46,034 nucleotides of DNA from CAJBLF01 sp964494005. GTDB taxonomy: Bacteria; Patescibacteriota; Gracilibacteria; Absconditabacterales; Absconditicoccaceae. Below are positions 19,425 to 28,844 of the stretch, piece after piece. Below the pieces are notes generated by a model. The model was not told the DNA's origin. It made no database searches and worked only from the letters and a program-made list of their open reading frames with translations. The position numbers and the translations under genes were made by a program. The stretch is taken from assembly GCA_964494005.1 (NCBI GenBank), contig CAZBQE010000003.1:1-46034 (forward strand), given 5' to 3'. The stretch's first letter is position 1. Each line of letters starts with the position of its first letter.

Positions 19425-19748
19425 ATGGAACTTCTGTATATATTACAAAAAAATATTCCCTCAAAAAAAGAGGTCTTTGCAAAATTCCGCAAAAAGGACA
19501 CACAAGATCTTTCCAAATTTTTCCTGCAGATGATAAAAAAAATAAAAAAATGACAGAATGATATCAGAATAGTGAATGCGTTTTGTATTGAACTATATGA
19601 TGCTATTTATCATGATATCCTCTTTGGTAATATCAAAATCAATAGAACAATAGTAAGAATTTTTGAAACATTAGCGTTGCCGATGGAATATATTGGCGAA
19701 CAGAAGCGAAAAGATGCCTTACATATTTTAATGAGAATGAAAATATAA
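19425..19748 (+). CDS. Hypothetical small protein
   Basis: 107 residues, lysine-rich and helical, with one TGA glycine near residue 44. It begins M-E-L-L-Y-I-L-Q-K-N-I-P-S-K-K-E and ends with a basic helix. No domain recognised. It lies between a terminator and the convergent TPR gene. The uninterrupted frame under the local code, the ATG start and the good length support it being a gene, but nothing shows its job. Confidence 0.5.
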
Positions 19749-19808
19749 ATACAAGTTACACGTCACAAATATTGTTCCTTGTACTCTTTATATATAGTAA
19801 TATAGTCT

Positions 19809-19931
19809 ATGGAAGATATCTGAGTAATTTTACAAAGAAAAAAAATCCTGCGAATATCTCAGAAGGAAATACCAAAGAAGAAAAACATCTGGCAAATATT
19901 AGTAAGATTATTCTCCTTCTTTTTCTGCTAA
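19809..19931 (+). CDS. Possible 40-residue peptide
   Basis: An ATG preceded by TATAGTCT, the same arrangement as the real gene at 32363, opens a 40-codon frame with one TGA. The product is lysine-rich, then hydrophobic at the C-terminus (L-F-S-F-F-F-C). It overlaps the 3' end of the TPR-like gene on the other strand by 24 bases. It may be chance. Confidence 0.25.
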
Positions 19932-20786
19932 AAGTCTGATTCTTTTTTTGGCTTCCTGATCATCAGGGTTGATAGTGAGGTATGTACGAAAGCTAGCTAG
20001 GGCAAGATGAGATTCACCTAACGCTTCATAATTTATTCATTGAAGGAAAAGTATTTGTACGCTAATAGGATTGTTTTTGTTTACTGGGAAGATACGAAAA
20101 TATTCTTCGATGGCGAGAAGAGATTCATCATAAACTCACAATGCTTCAAAGCTTTTTATGATAACAAATAATGCGATATTGAGTTGATCTTTTTCTATAT
20201 TTGGGTATCTCAACATATGTCTGCTATGAATAATAGCTTGATAGAGGTGGTCACGATTGTTGTTTTGGAGTCCAAAATGAAAAAGACATTGCGCAATAAA
20301 AAAATCGAATGATTTTTTTTCTTCTATCTTCAAAAGAGGATAAAATTCATGTAATCCACGTAATACTACCAAAGATTGATCATAGAGATGATTGAAAAGA
20401 TCGTTTTCTACAAAGATCAAGAGAATTTTGATAGCATTATCAAAGGAGAGCTTGTCTGCATAGTCTACGAATATTTTTTCTGCAAGAGTATAGGTTGTAT
20501 GTATTTCTTCTTGTTGATGTGCTAGAGAAAGGTCTTTGAGTAAAAGAGAAAGATGTTGATGTTCTGCTTGTTCTTTGGGAGGAAGGAGTGTGTTGATATA
20601 GTCAGTTATTTTTTGATGAGAGGTATTTTCGGTTATAAGAAACTCAGGATTACTAATAAGCGAATCAGCTAAGTCTTTGGAACTGCTATCAACAACAGGA
20701 GAAACTGCAGAAGTGTCGATTTTTTCTGCGTAGAGATGATTAATGATAAAATCTTCTATTAGTTTATTATTGACGTTATGGTTCAT
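19908..20786 (-). CDS. TPR-like repeat protein
   Basis: 292 residues. The C-terminal part has tetratricopeptide-type helices: E-A-L-G-x-Y-D-E-S-L-L-A-I-E-E-Y and I-N-Y-E-A-L-G-E-S-H-L-A-L-A-S-F-R-T-Y-L-T-I-N-P-D-D-Q-E. The N-terminal half is helical without clear repeats. No signal peptide. Such proteins act as scaffolds; the partner is unknown. Reading through the TGA at 20136-20138 joins the two parts, which would otherwise end in the middle of a TPR. It is divergent from lepA. Confidence 0.75.
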
Positions 20787-20940
20787 AGGATATCCAAGTA
20801 GTGTATATAAAGATATCTAAGTATATCCAAAACTACGTATTTTGTCAATTAATAAAGTAAATATACATAACAACATGAACAATGTTGCTTGCATTTGTTA
20901 GGTAATTTTGTATTGTAACATCTACGTATTTCAATGAAAA

Positions 20941-20984
20941 ACATCGTTTAGTTATTTCATAGTTTAATCGTTTAGTCGTATAGT
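20941..20984. repeat. Short phased run before lepA
   Basis: CATCGTT TAGTTAT TTCATAG TTTAATC GTTTAGT CGTATAG: a drifting 7-bp phase that runs up to the ATG of lepA. Confidence 0.45.
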
Positions 20985-23048
20985 ATGCAAATCAGAAATT
21001 TTTGTATCATAGCTCATATAGATCACGGAAAATCCACACTGGCAGATAGAATGCTAGAAATTACCTGAACTGTTAGAAAAATTCATCATAATCAGATGCT
21101 GGATCGTATGGATATCGAACAAGAAAGAGGGATTACTATTAAATTGACACCTGCTAGAATGCAATGGAAAGGTTATGAATTTAACCTCATAGATACACCA
21201 GGACACGTCGATTTCCAATACGAAGTATCGCGTTCTCTCGCAGCTGTGGAGTGAGCTATTTTGCTTGTTGACGCAAGTCAGTGAATCCAAGCGCAGACAC
21301 TTTCTACGCTTTATCAAGCTATGGAACAAGATTTAGTTATTATTCCAGTATTGAATAAAATCGATTTGCCAGCGGCGAATCCAGAAAGAGTTGCTCATGA
21401 AATAGAGAATATTATAGGAATAGATAGTTCTGAAATAATTCAAGTTTCAGGGAAAACAGGAAAAAATGTAGATCAGATACTCGATGCAATTATCGAAAGA
21501 ATTCAGGATCCAGAATCTTTCAAAAAATCTCATCCGAAAAAATATTGGCCTAAAGAGATAGAAGGTAATAGGTATAAGGTAAAATGAGAACTTTCTACTA
21601 ATCTTACCAGAGCACTTATTTTCGATTCTGTATATGATCCATACAAATGAGTTCTCGCTTATGTTAAGGTAATTGATGGTGAAATCAAAGCAGGGGAGGA
21701 ATTACATCTCATTCATACGGAAAACACTATCATTCCTACAGAAGTAGGACATTTTACTCCGGAATACAAAGCTGATACGTCGCTCAAAGAGGGACAAATT
21801 TGATATATCGTGACGGGAGAAAAATCCGTAAGAGATGTGAGTATCTGAGACACTATATTAAAAATTAAAAATTGAAAACGAAATGAAATAAAGTCTAGTA
21901 AGGTAGGATTGAAAATTGAAGATATACATCAATATGTTATTCCAGGATTCAAAAAAGTAAAGCCATTCGTTTATGCGGGGGTTTATCCAGTGGATACCAA
22001 TGATTATGATAAATTGAAGGATAGTCTGGAAAAATTATCTATCAATGATAGTGCGATAGAATATGAATTGGAAGATTCCAAAGCATTGGGATTCTGATTT
22101 AGGTGTGGATTTTTGTGAATGTTGCATATGGATATCGTGAGGGAAAGATTATCCAGGGAATACAAGATGGAGACGATTTTTACGATACCGACCGTTGTGT
22201 ATTTGATCAAATCCAAAAATTTTACTCTTGAATCAATCAAGTCAGGAAGTAATATAGCAGATCTACTGAAGACAGGATTATATAAACATATCTTAAAAAA
22301 TTGAAAATTGCAAAGTCCAGAGAAATCTGGGAAAATTAAAAATTGAGAATGAATGGAGGAGTTTGCTCCAGAGGTAATGGAAGAGTTAAGGTCGTGGTTG
22401 GTAGTGAAGTCGGGAGCAGATATGGTGGAGCAGGGAGTTATCGATGAAATACGGGAGCCAGTAGCTGCTGTTGAAGTCGTAGGCCCGGAAGAATATGCCG
22501 GCAATATTATGTCGCTTTGCCAAGAATACAGAGGAAAATTAACTAATATGGAATATATTGACGAGACAAGAGTTGTTCGATATTATGAACTACCGATGGG
22601 AGAAATTATCATCGACTTTTACGATAGACTCAAATCTACAACCAAAGGCTACGCAACGATGAATTATGAATTTAAAAAATATCAGCAAGCAGATCTTGTA
22701 AAAATCGATATCTATATCAACAACGAAAAAGTAGAAGCGCTCAGTCGAGTAGTTCACAAAGATAGATCGTATCAATTGGGAAAAGAAGCAGTAGAGAAAC
22801 TCAAAACCCTAATTCCCAAACATCTGTTTGTTATTCCATTGCAAGCGGGAATTGGTACTAAGATGATTGCGAGAGAAAATATTTCTGCTATGCGCAAAGA
22901 TGTGATAGCAAAATGTTATGGAGGTGATGTCAGTAGGAAGAAAAAACTTTTGAAGAAGCAGAAAGAAGGGAAGAAAAAGATGAAAGCCATCGGTAGCGTA
23001 AATGTGCCGAGTGATGTGTTTATTAAAATGGTCGCTAGGTGAGAGTAA
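20985..23048 (+). CDS. lepA: Elongation factor 4 (LepA) with three insertions
   Basis: 687 residues against about 600 usual. GTPase motifs: A-H-I-D-H-G-K-S-T (G1), D-T-P-G-H-V-D-F (G3), N-K-I-D-L-P (G4). The body has G-F-G-F-R-C-G-F-L-G-M-L-H-M and E-L-P-M-G-E-I-I; the C-terminal domain ends K-A-I-G-S-V-N-V-P. LepA back-translocates or remodels stalled ribosomes. Extra segments lie at about residues 178-206, 288-310 and 430-490, places where bacterial LepA is short, and each carries a 7-bp phased DNA array. All motifs outside the inserts are intact, so the protein is probably functional. Confidence 0.93.
21551..21582 (+). repeat. In-gene heptad array 1 in lepA
   Basis: GATAGAA GGTAATA GGTATAA GGTAAAA, a 7-bp phase, inside the first LepA insertion. 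Confidence 0.6.
21855..21893 (+). repeat. In-gene heptad array 2 in lepA
   Basis: ATTAAAA ATTAAAA ATTGAAA ACGAAAT GAAATAA, encoding K-I-K-N-G-K-R-N-E-I-K, in the second LepA insertion. The glycine is TGA. Confidence 0.7.
22296..22365 (+). repeat. In-gene heptad array 3 in lepA
   Basis: AAAAATT GAAAATT GCAAAGT CCAGAGA AATCTGG GAAAATT AAAAATT GAGAATG AATGGAG keep a 7-bp phase through the third and largest LepA insertion. Confidence 0.7.
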
Positions 23049-23056
23049 CTTACTTC

Positions 23057-23094
23057 ACTTGAATTATAAAATTTACATTTTAAATTTTAAAAAA
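23057..23094. repeat. Heptad array before the DUF1294 gene
   Basis: TTATAAA ATTTACA TTTTAAA TTTTAAA fills the short gap between lepA and the next gene. Confidence 0.6.
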
Positions 23095-23370
23095 ATGTCT
23101 CGAACTTCACTTATTCTCCGATATCTTCTCTTGATAAATCTTTTTACTTTCATTGCTCGATGAATCGATAAATACAAAGCCCAAACCAAAAGACGAAGAA
23201 TTTCTGAAAAGAATTTACTCCGATATGCAGGTCTTGGCTGACGAATCGGCGCCGTTCTTGGAATGGAGCTTTTTCGTCATAAGACGATCAAAGGAAAATT
23301 TTTGACGAGATTTTGGCTTATTTCATGATTGCGGATTGTATTGGTTATCATATTGTTATTTGCTATATAA
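23095..23370 (+). CDS. DUF1294 membrane protein
   Basis: 91 residues, three predicted membrane segments. The family pattern is clear with table 37: N-L-F-T-F-I-A-W-G-I-D-K near the N-terminus, K-R-W-R-I-S-E-K (Trp34 = CGA), L-G-G-W-I-G-A (Gly49 = TGA, Trp50 = CGA) and F-R-H-K-T-I-K-G-K-F. Function of the family is unknown; it is an integral membrane protein. Under the standard code the gene is cut to pieces and the tryptophans look like arginines, so it is easily missed by standard annotation. Confidence 0.85.
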
Positions 23371-23403
23371 TATGGTAATTTACTTCATATAATTTGTTCG
23401 CTT

Positions 23404-23470
23404 TGCTTATTACGCGTGAAGTGTTAATTACATTACGTAGTGATAAATTACGGGCGTAGCCCAAATATAT
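23404..23470. repeat. Heptad-phased array before mutY
   Basis: ATTACGC GTGAAGT GTTAATT ACATTAC GTAGTGA TAAATTA CGGGCGT: 7-bp phase with a recurring ATTAC/GTAG theme. Confidence 0.55.
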
Positions 23471-23490
23471 ATTTAGTCCATTAGTTATTC

Positions 23491-24327
23491 ATGCACATCA
23501 AAACCATCCAACATAATATTTTCTCCCGATATACCAAACATGGTCGTAAACTACCACGGAGAGATACAAAAGATCCTTACGCCATCCATATTTCTGAAGT
23601 GATGTTGCAACAAACACAGGTCGATAGAGTGATTCCCTATTTTCTTCAACGAATGAAAGATTTTCCTGATTATCAATCACTTGCGAATGCTTCGAAAACA
23701 GATGTACTTTCACATCGATCAGGACTCGGCTTCAACTCAAGAGCGTTAAGATTACAAGAATGTGCGAAGATAGTATCAAGTAGTAAGTATCAAGTATCAA
23801 GAAAACATAAAAGCGTAGGGGTGAATACCATTCGCCTCAATTTACCAAAAGACAGAGTTGAATTACAAAAATTACCAGGAATTTGACCGTATACCTCAGC
23901 AGCTATTATGTCTTTTGCACGGAACTTACCAGTGCCGGTGATTGATACAAATATCAGAAGAGTTTTGATTTTTTTATTTAAGTTGCCAGAAACTATTTCA
24001 GCGAAAGAGCTCGAAGTATTCGCTACCAAAATAATTCCAGCATGAAAATCTCGTGACCGACACAACGCCCTCATGGACCAAGGAGCATTACTGTTGACTG
24101 CTAGAAAAACCAAAATAAAGCCACTTTCCAAACAATCCAAGTTTGAGGGTTCTGACAGACAAGTGCGCTGATGGATATTAAAAAAACTAATAAATAACAA
24201 CGAACAACTAACAATTAAAAAGGTTGAAGAGGAGTTTCCAAGAAAAAATGTGAAAGAGATTTTGAAAAATATGCAAAAAGAGTGATTGATAAAGGTCAGT
24301 AAATGAGTAATTACGATAGCAGAATAA
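23491..24327 (+). CDS. mutY: A/G-specific adenine glycosylase (MutY), cluster-less form
   Basis: 278 residues. It removes adenine opposite 8-oxoguanine. Visible are L-P-W-R-D-T-K-D-P-Y (Trp23 = CGG), the catalytic glutamate in S-E-V-M-L-Q-Q-T-Q-V (Glu36), H-W-S-G-L-G-F-N (Trp76 = CGA), the helix-hairpin-helix L-P-G-I-G-P-Y-T-S and the catalytic aspartate in V-I-D-T-N-I-R-R-V (Asp152). The four cysteines of the C-terminal 4Fe-4S cluster are absent: after M-D-Q-G-A-L the sequence runs T-A-R-K-T-K-I-K-P-L-S-K without a cysteine. Two 7-bp arrays lie in the gene, at 23771-23802 and 24191-24222. The C-terminus is short and has no NUDT-like domain. Confidence 0.88.
23771..23802 (+). repeat. In-gene heptad array AAGTATC in mutY
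   Basis: TAGTATC AAGTAGT AAGTATC AAGTATC encodes S-S-K-Y-Q-V-S within a segment that is longer than in typical MutY, just before the helix-hairpin-helix. Confidence 0.75.
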
Positions 24328-24362
24328 TTCTAAATTTTAAATTCTAAATTTTAAATTCATTT
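24328..24362. repeat. Heptad array TAAATTY between mutY and rsmI
   Basis: Alternating AATTCTA AATTTTA AATTCTA AATTTTA AATTCAT in strict 7-bp phase. It contains TAA in each unit and is intergenic. Confidence 0.85.
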
Positions 24363-24364
24363 CC

Positions 24365-25036
24365 ATGCTCTACTTCATCCCAACACCAATCGGAAACAAA
24401 GACGATATAACCGTTCGTGCGATAAAACTTTTTCAGTCGCTTGAATTTTTCGTCTGTGAAGATACGAGGACGACAATGAAACTCATGAAGATGTATGATA
24501 TTCCCTACAAAGACAAAACATTTTTTTCACTAACAAGTTTCACGTCCAATAACCAACTAGCAAAATATGTAGATATTCTCAAAATGAGTGATATTGGCTT
24601 AGTCTCTGAAGCGGGGACACCAGGATTGTCTGATCCAGGAAAATCTATGATCCAACTCTGTAATGAATACAATATTCCTTATACCATTCTGCCTGGTCCG
24701 AATGCACTTGTTCCTGCAGTTGTTTGAGCAGGTTTCGATACATCAGAATTCATCTACTTAGGATTTCTTCCGACCAAGAAATGAAGACAAACCAAGATCA
24801 AAGAAATATTAGCATCCAAAATACCAGTCTTCGTGTATGAATCTGTCCATAGAATGGAAAAATTATTACAAGAACTTTCTCAGGCGGGATTCACGGGAAA
24901 GATTGCTATCGCGAGAGAAGTGAGTAAGATGTATGAACAACATTTCACGTGAACGGTAGAGGAGGTACTTTCTATGATCCAATCCAAGAAAATACCACTC
25001 AAAGGAGAATTTGTCGTCTGAATAAAAAATATATAA
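24365..25036 (+). CDS. rsmI: 16S rRNA (cytidine-1402-2'-O)-methyltransferase RsmI
   Basis: 223 residues. Family motifs in order: P-T-P-I-G-N-K-D-D-I-T-V-R-A near the start, F-V-C-E-D-T-R-T-T, V-S-E-A-G-T-P-G-L-S-D-P-G and I-L-P-G-P-N-A-L-V-P-A-V. The second half shows G-F-L-P-T-K-K-G and Y-E-S-V-H-R-M. It methylates C1402 in the 30S decoding centre. Two TGA glycines (after V-P-A-V-V and before R-Q-T-K) join what would otherwise be fragments. The C-terminal DNA-binding-like tail of longer family members is missing. It follows mutY with an array between. Confidence 0.93.
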
Positions 25037-25048
25037 TGCAAAAATATA

Positions 25049-25074
25049 AAAAAAAGTGGCAGATATACCGCCAC
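25049..25074 (-). terminator. Rho-independent terminator
   Basis: On the minus strand GTGGC (25074-25070), 9-base loop, GCCAC (25060-25056), followed by eight T. It ends the tiny membrane-protein gene at 25090. Confidence 0.75.
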
Positions 25075-25089
25075 ATAATGAGTTTATTA

Positions 25090-25197
25090 TTATATAACTC
25101 CAATGGAGTTAAGAATGGCTAGTGCTACTATAATTGTTGTTATACCAACTACTGCGTAGCCAAAAACTTTATATCCCAATAGTTTCCCTTTTTTCAT
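25090..25197 (-). CDS. 35-residue single-pass membrane peptide
   Basis: M-K-K-G-K-L-L-G-Y-K, then one hydrophobic span (F-G-Y-A-V-V-G-I-T-T-I-I-V-A-L-A-I-L). The basic N-terminus followed by a helix suggests N-in orientation. It is too short for most gene finders. Support comes from a clean ATG-to-TAA frame, the membrane-like composition and a dedicated terminator 16 bases after the stop. It may be a small regulatory membrane protein or toxin-like peptide; neither is shown. Confidence 0.5.
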   Translation of the reverse strand: MKKGKLLGYKVFGYAVVGITTIIVALAILNSIGVI

Positions 25198-25272
25198 AAT
25201 ATTTGTTTTTATGTTAGTAGAAATATAATAATAATATAAGTAAGAAAGTCAATACAAAAATATATGGATGTA

Positions 25273-26490
25273 TTATTCTATTTTTTCTTTGATATAAAAA
25301 TATGCTCATTTTTTCGAAGGGATATCTGACCACGATAATTCATCTCCATTTTTGTCTGTTATCATAAAAGTCGTTCACGCAAATGCTTGAAATAGGGTAG
25401 ATAAATCCAAAGCGTTGGTGATATCAGAAACTATGGTATATTTGTAGACATACCATTGTTTATCACTACTTTTGTTGAGATAGGTGAGATTTTCCATATT
25501 TTTGGATTCAGGACCTTTGTTTGTTGGTTTTTCTGTAGTGGCTATTTCTTTGAATATATTTGGGATAGGTATATTAGGTGTCTGTGGTATTTTTTTTCGT
25601 TGTGCAGGGTCGGAAAGAGATATATTGTTGAGTACATCCTCATACGTATATCATTTTTTCAATAGCTCAGTAAGTCTCTCTGAATAGAGATCATATTGAT
25701 TTACTCTTGTTTTGAGATTTGTTAAATGATTTCAGGTAACATCAACATCAAAACTTTTTGGTCATTTATTGTATCCATTGAGAGCAAGCATCCATTCAAA
25801 ATCAAATTTAGGATCATTTTTGTAAACATCCCAAGATTTGTCAGTGAATCATTTAGTATTAACTTGTTTTTTGCAATACAATAAATATTCAGCAGAAAAT
25901 TCTATAGCAATCTGTGGATTAAATCTATCATCAATTGCTATGAGTGCAGGATATCATCACTCTTTTTTTATATTCATAAGAATGTTAGCAATAATCGCAT
26001 TAGCTTGTTCTCTTGTTTTTCCATCTTTTTTGGTTAGTTTTTCGTAACTAAAGTCCTTATATTTTGGATTATCAGAAAATATCTTATAGTTTTTCCCAAG
26101 ATTATCTTTTCCAAACTGTTTGAATGTGTCTGGTTGAATTTGTGAAATACCAGCTCATCAATCTCCCGTATTGATGGTACTAGGATCGCCCTCACCTTCT
26201 ATCATTTTGAGTCAGAAAAAATAATTGAGCGGAATATTTTTTTCTATGGCGATGTTTTTGATATCTTTATAGTATCTAAAGGTCCTAAGAAATTTACCTA
26301 ATCAAGATGCTTTAGGAAATTTTTGTATATCAATCCCTTTTTTTTGGAGATAGTTCCCAAAATCTTCTTTCTTTTTTTCTATTCATTCCAAAAAAATATT
26401 TTCTTTGAGTTTGGAAAGTTCTTGTTTTGTTTTTTGGATGCTACTGTTGATTTCAGTGTTTTTTTCGTATTTTGGCGCTTGTTCTATCAT
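25273..26490 (-). CDS. SLT-type lytic transglycosylase-like protein
   Basis: 405 residues. Residues about 95-145 match the goose-lysozyme/SLT fold: F-G-L-K-M-I-E-G-E-G-D-P with the catalytic glutamate, then D-G-G-A-G-I-S-Q-I-Q-P-D-T-F (Gly-Gly from two TGA codons), and later L-A-L-N-G-Y-N-K-G-P, the usual A-Y-N-x-G motif. It cleaves peptidoglycan between MurNAc and GlcNAc. No signal peptide is visible, so release by holin, lysis or a non-classical route would be needed. The last 60 residues (K-Q-W-Y-V-Y-K-Y-T-I onward) look like a degenerate LysM wall-binding domain. It lies 24 bases after the preceding minus-strand gene. Confidence 0.8.
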
Positions 26491-26514
26491 AAGAATAGAC
26501 GATATAAAAGGGTA

Positions 26515-27141
26515 TTACTTTGTATCTTTATTGAATTTGTGGAAAATTTTGTTTTGATATTTTGCTTTTTGTGTTTTGTATTCTTCTTCCAAAAGCATAC
26601 AACTAAGAATAGTAGCAATAATACTTTTTCTAGTATTTTTGCTTTCAAAAACCATAGTATCTGAAGCTTTTTTATCATTTTCTCCTTGAGAGAGTGCTTG
26701 GAGAAGTGACATTGTTTCGTTGGTATGATAGATATTGAGTTGTTGCTGAATAAGGCGATCAAGAAAGAGAGGATTAGTCGTGATAGGAATATTTTCTTCC
26801 ACAATATCTGTTGTGTTTTTTTGTACTACCAGTTCTTTGGAATATATTTTTTTGTATAAAGGACGAAATTTGTGTATTCAGAGTTTTTTTTTGAGCGTAG
26901 GCAAAAAATGTCTCAAAAGTAGTTTAGTCATTTCTATATCTTTGGGATATTCATGTTTGGGATCATCAAGAATGAAAGCAATTTTTTCGAGAAGTTCATC
27001 ATCCAATTTTTCCCAAAGATGCTCGGTAATAAATCAATCCAAAGCATTATATATTTTTTTATCATAAGCGATTTTGGTGCTATCATCCGAAATAAGGTTT
27101 CTAAGATATGGATTGTATCATCATGTTGACGGTGTATTCAT
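26515..27141 (-). CDS. Hypothetical protein upstream of the lytic enzyme
   Basis: 208 residues, charged and helical, no signal peptide or membrane segment. It begins M-N-T-P-S-T-G-G-Y-N-P-Y-L-R with two TGA glycines. The middle has L-D-D-E-L-L-E-K-I-A-F-I-L-D-D-P; the C-terminus is lysine-rich. No family recognised. The spacing to the lytic enzyme (24 bases) suggests one operon, so it might be an accessory or immunity-type partner, but that is inference from position only. Confidence 0.6.
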
Positions 27142-27216
27142 AATGCTATCTATTGAAAAGTTAAAACAATTTATTATAATTATTATATACAAAAAAATTT
27201 ATCTGTCAAATTTCTA

Positions 27217-28230
27217 ATGAAAAAAAGATATATCTGACGAGGAATCGTGATTATTATACTTATTTTGTGATTTTTTTTTGGTGATGTACAGTTTGTTTTT
27301 CCTAGTATTGGTGCTCAGACATCACCCAAAACTATAGTTAAACAGCTGGAATGCATAAAAAATATCACGGGTGAATTTTTCCGTTCACCTGGCGAGAGTT
27401 TCAAAAAAGAATTTACACTGTTCAATACCACAACGACGTCATTAGATTTACGGACGTATGAATTTACCCACAAGGATTTCAAATCTGCTTTGAAAAAAAT
27501 GGCATCAAGCGACGTAGATATTAGAATTATCGTAGAAAATAATAAATACAAGCAATATCAAAATACCCTCAAAGAGTTACAGAAATATTTCAGTGGAACT
27601 TCGAACATTCAGTTGAAATCTGATATACAGATGGGAACAGAATATACACATGCCAAGGTTAATCTCATTGATAGCGGATTTATTATTCAGACAGCGAATC
27701 TGACGCATAGTTCGTTTGAGAAAAATCGTGAACATTTTTTTCTGAGTTATGATACCGGAATTCGGAATAGCCTTCACACAATTTTCGAAAAAGATCGGAA
27801 TGGTGAGAAAATTACGATGAAAGACATCCATCCGAATTTGGTTGTCTGCAATATCAACTGCAGGGGAGTTATTGAACAACTTTTGGAATCAGCGGAAAAT
27901 TCTATCATCATTCAAACACAATATATCACGGATAATACTCTTCGGAATATTCTCAAAACTAAAAAATCTCTTCCGGAGTTCAAACTCCTCGTCGCTGATA
28001 CGGATGATAATGATGACCTTATTCGTTATTTCTGATCTGATTATGCCAGGAAGTTTACGAAACAGTATAATCATACCAAAATGATGCTTATTGATCATAA
28101 AATATTATTGCTCGGAAGTATGAATCTTTCATCCAATTCTTTGGATAATAATAGGGAAATCTGAATCTTACTTCTCGATCCGACAATCATCGATGAATTT
28201 GCTACGCAATTTTATACAGATCGAGAATAA
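27217..28230 (+). CDS. Phospholipase D-like protein
   Basis: 337 residues. An N-terminal membrane anchor or signal (about 5-30) is followed by two phospholipase D half-sites: T-H-A-K-V-N-L-I-D-S-G-F-I-I-Q-T-A-N-L-T (about residue 145) and N-H-T-K-M-M-L-I-D-H-K-I-L-L-L-G-S-M-N (about 285), each HxKx4D plus a G/T-S/A-x-N motif. Such enzymes use paired histidines for phosphodiester transfer: cardiolipin synthesis, phospholipid cleavage or nuclease activity. It ends F-Y-T-D-W-E, the Trp being CGA, matching the usual F-x-x-D-W end. A periplasmic or outer-face location is inferred. Divergent from the lytic-enzyme operon. Confidence 0.85.
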
Positions 28231-28303
28231 ATATAGATTTTAATAAGATTGACTTTTAAAGTAAAATAGATATAAATTTTTCCAAACAAAAACTTTTAAA
28301 AAA

Positions 28304-28708
28304 ATGAAAAAAATTTTATGTATTATCGTAGTAATGAGTTCTTTGTGTTCTGTAAGAGCTCAAGTAGTAGTAGAGGAAGAATATCTAAAAGATCTGATAG
28401 AAAACGCAACTATAGTGTATTGTAGTCAGGATACACTAGAGGATGGATACATGATCAAAAAGATAGAATTAGTATTTCAGGATACAACAATGTTTTATTC
28501 TGCATACTTGTCTTCGGAAATGTTCGTTTATGAGGTAGTTGAATGTGTTTTTGTTCAGTTTGATGATGGAGGAATGGGATTGAGTCTTTCAGAAGAAGAA
28601 CTGAGTCAATTTGTGTATCTTCAACATCAATTAGACACACTTCTTCAGTTTACAAAACTTATACCATATAATGAGGAAAATTTTCCTTGGTGGTATATGG
28701 AAGAATAA
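28304..28708 (+). CDS. Small secreted protein
   Basis: 134 residues. A good signal peptide (M-K-K-I-L-C-I-I-V-V-M-S-S-L-C-S-V-R-A) has a likely cleavage after A-x-A-like V-R-A. The mature part is acidic with aromatic residues and ends N-F-P-W-W-Y-M-E-E. No domain recognised. It has no TGA codon. It is followed by its own terminator. Small signal-peptide proteins like this and those at 1065 and 1443 are species-specific in appearance. Confidence 0.7.
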   Translation: MKKILCIIVVMSSLCSVRAQVVVEEEYLKDLIENATIVYCSQDTLEDGYMIKKIELVFQDTTMFYSAYLSSEMFVYEVVECVFVQFDDGGMGLSLSEEELSQFVYLQHQLDTLLQFTKLIPYNEENFPWWYMEE

Positions 28709-28728
28709 TCTTCTAAGTTGTTTTCAAA

Positions 28729-28756
28729 AGCCCCTTATGTTGAGGAGCTTTTTTTG
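28729..28756 (+). terminator. Rho-independent terminator
   Basis: AGCCCCT (28729-28735) pairs with AGGAGCT (28743-28749) with one mismatch, followed by seven T. Confidence 0.8.
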
Positions 28757-28786
28757 ATATTCAAAAAAAACAATGAAAATTGAAAT

Positions 28787-28844
28787 TCTACCCAGCTATG
28801 CTGGATAGAAACGACGTTGAACTTCTAAAGGAAGTTCCGGCGTC
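28787..28844. other. Two adjacent hairpins between convergent genes
   Basis: Hairpin one: TCTA-C-CCAGC, TAT loop, GCTGG-A-TAGA (28787-28809). Hairpin two: GACG, internal loop, GAACTTC (28819-28825), TAAAG, GAAGTTC (28831-28837), CGTC (28813-28844). It abuts the stop codon of the CYTH gene and follows the terminator of the other. Looks like a REP-type palindromic pair or a minus-strand structured 3' end. Confidence 0.5.
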
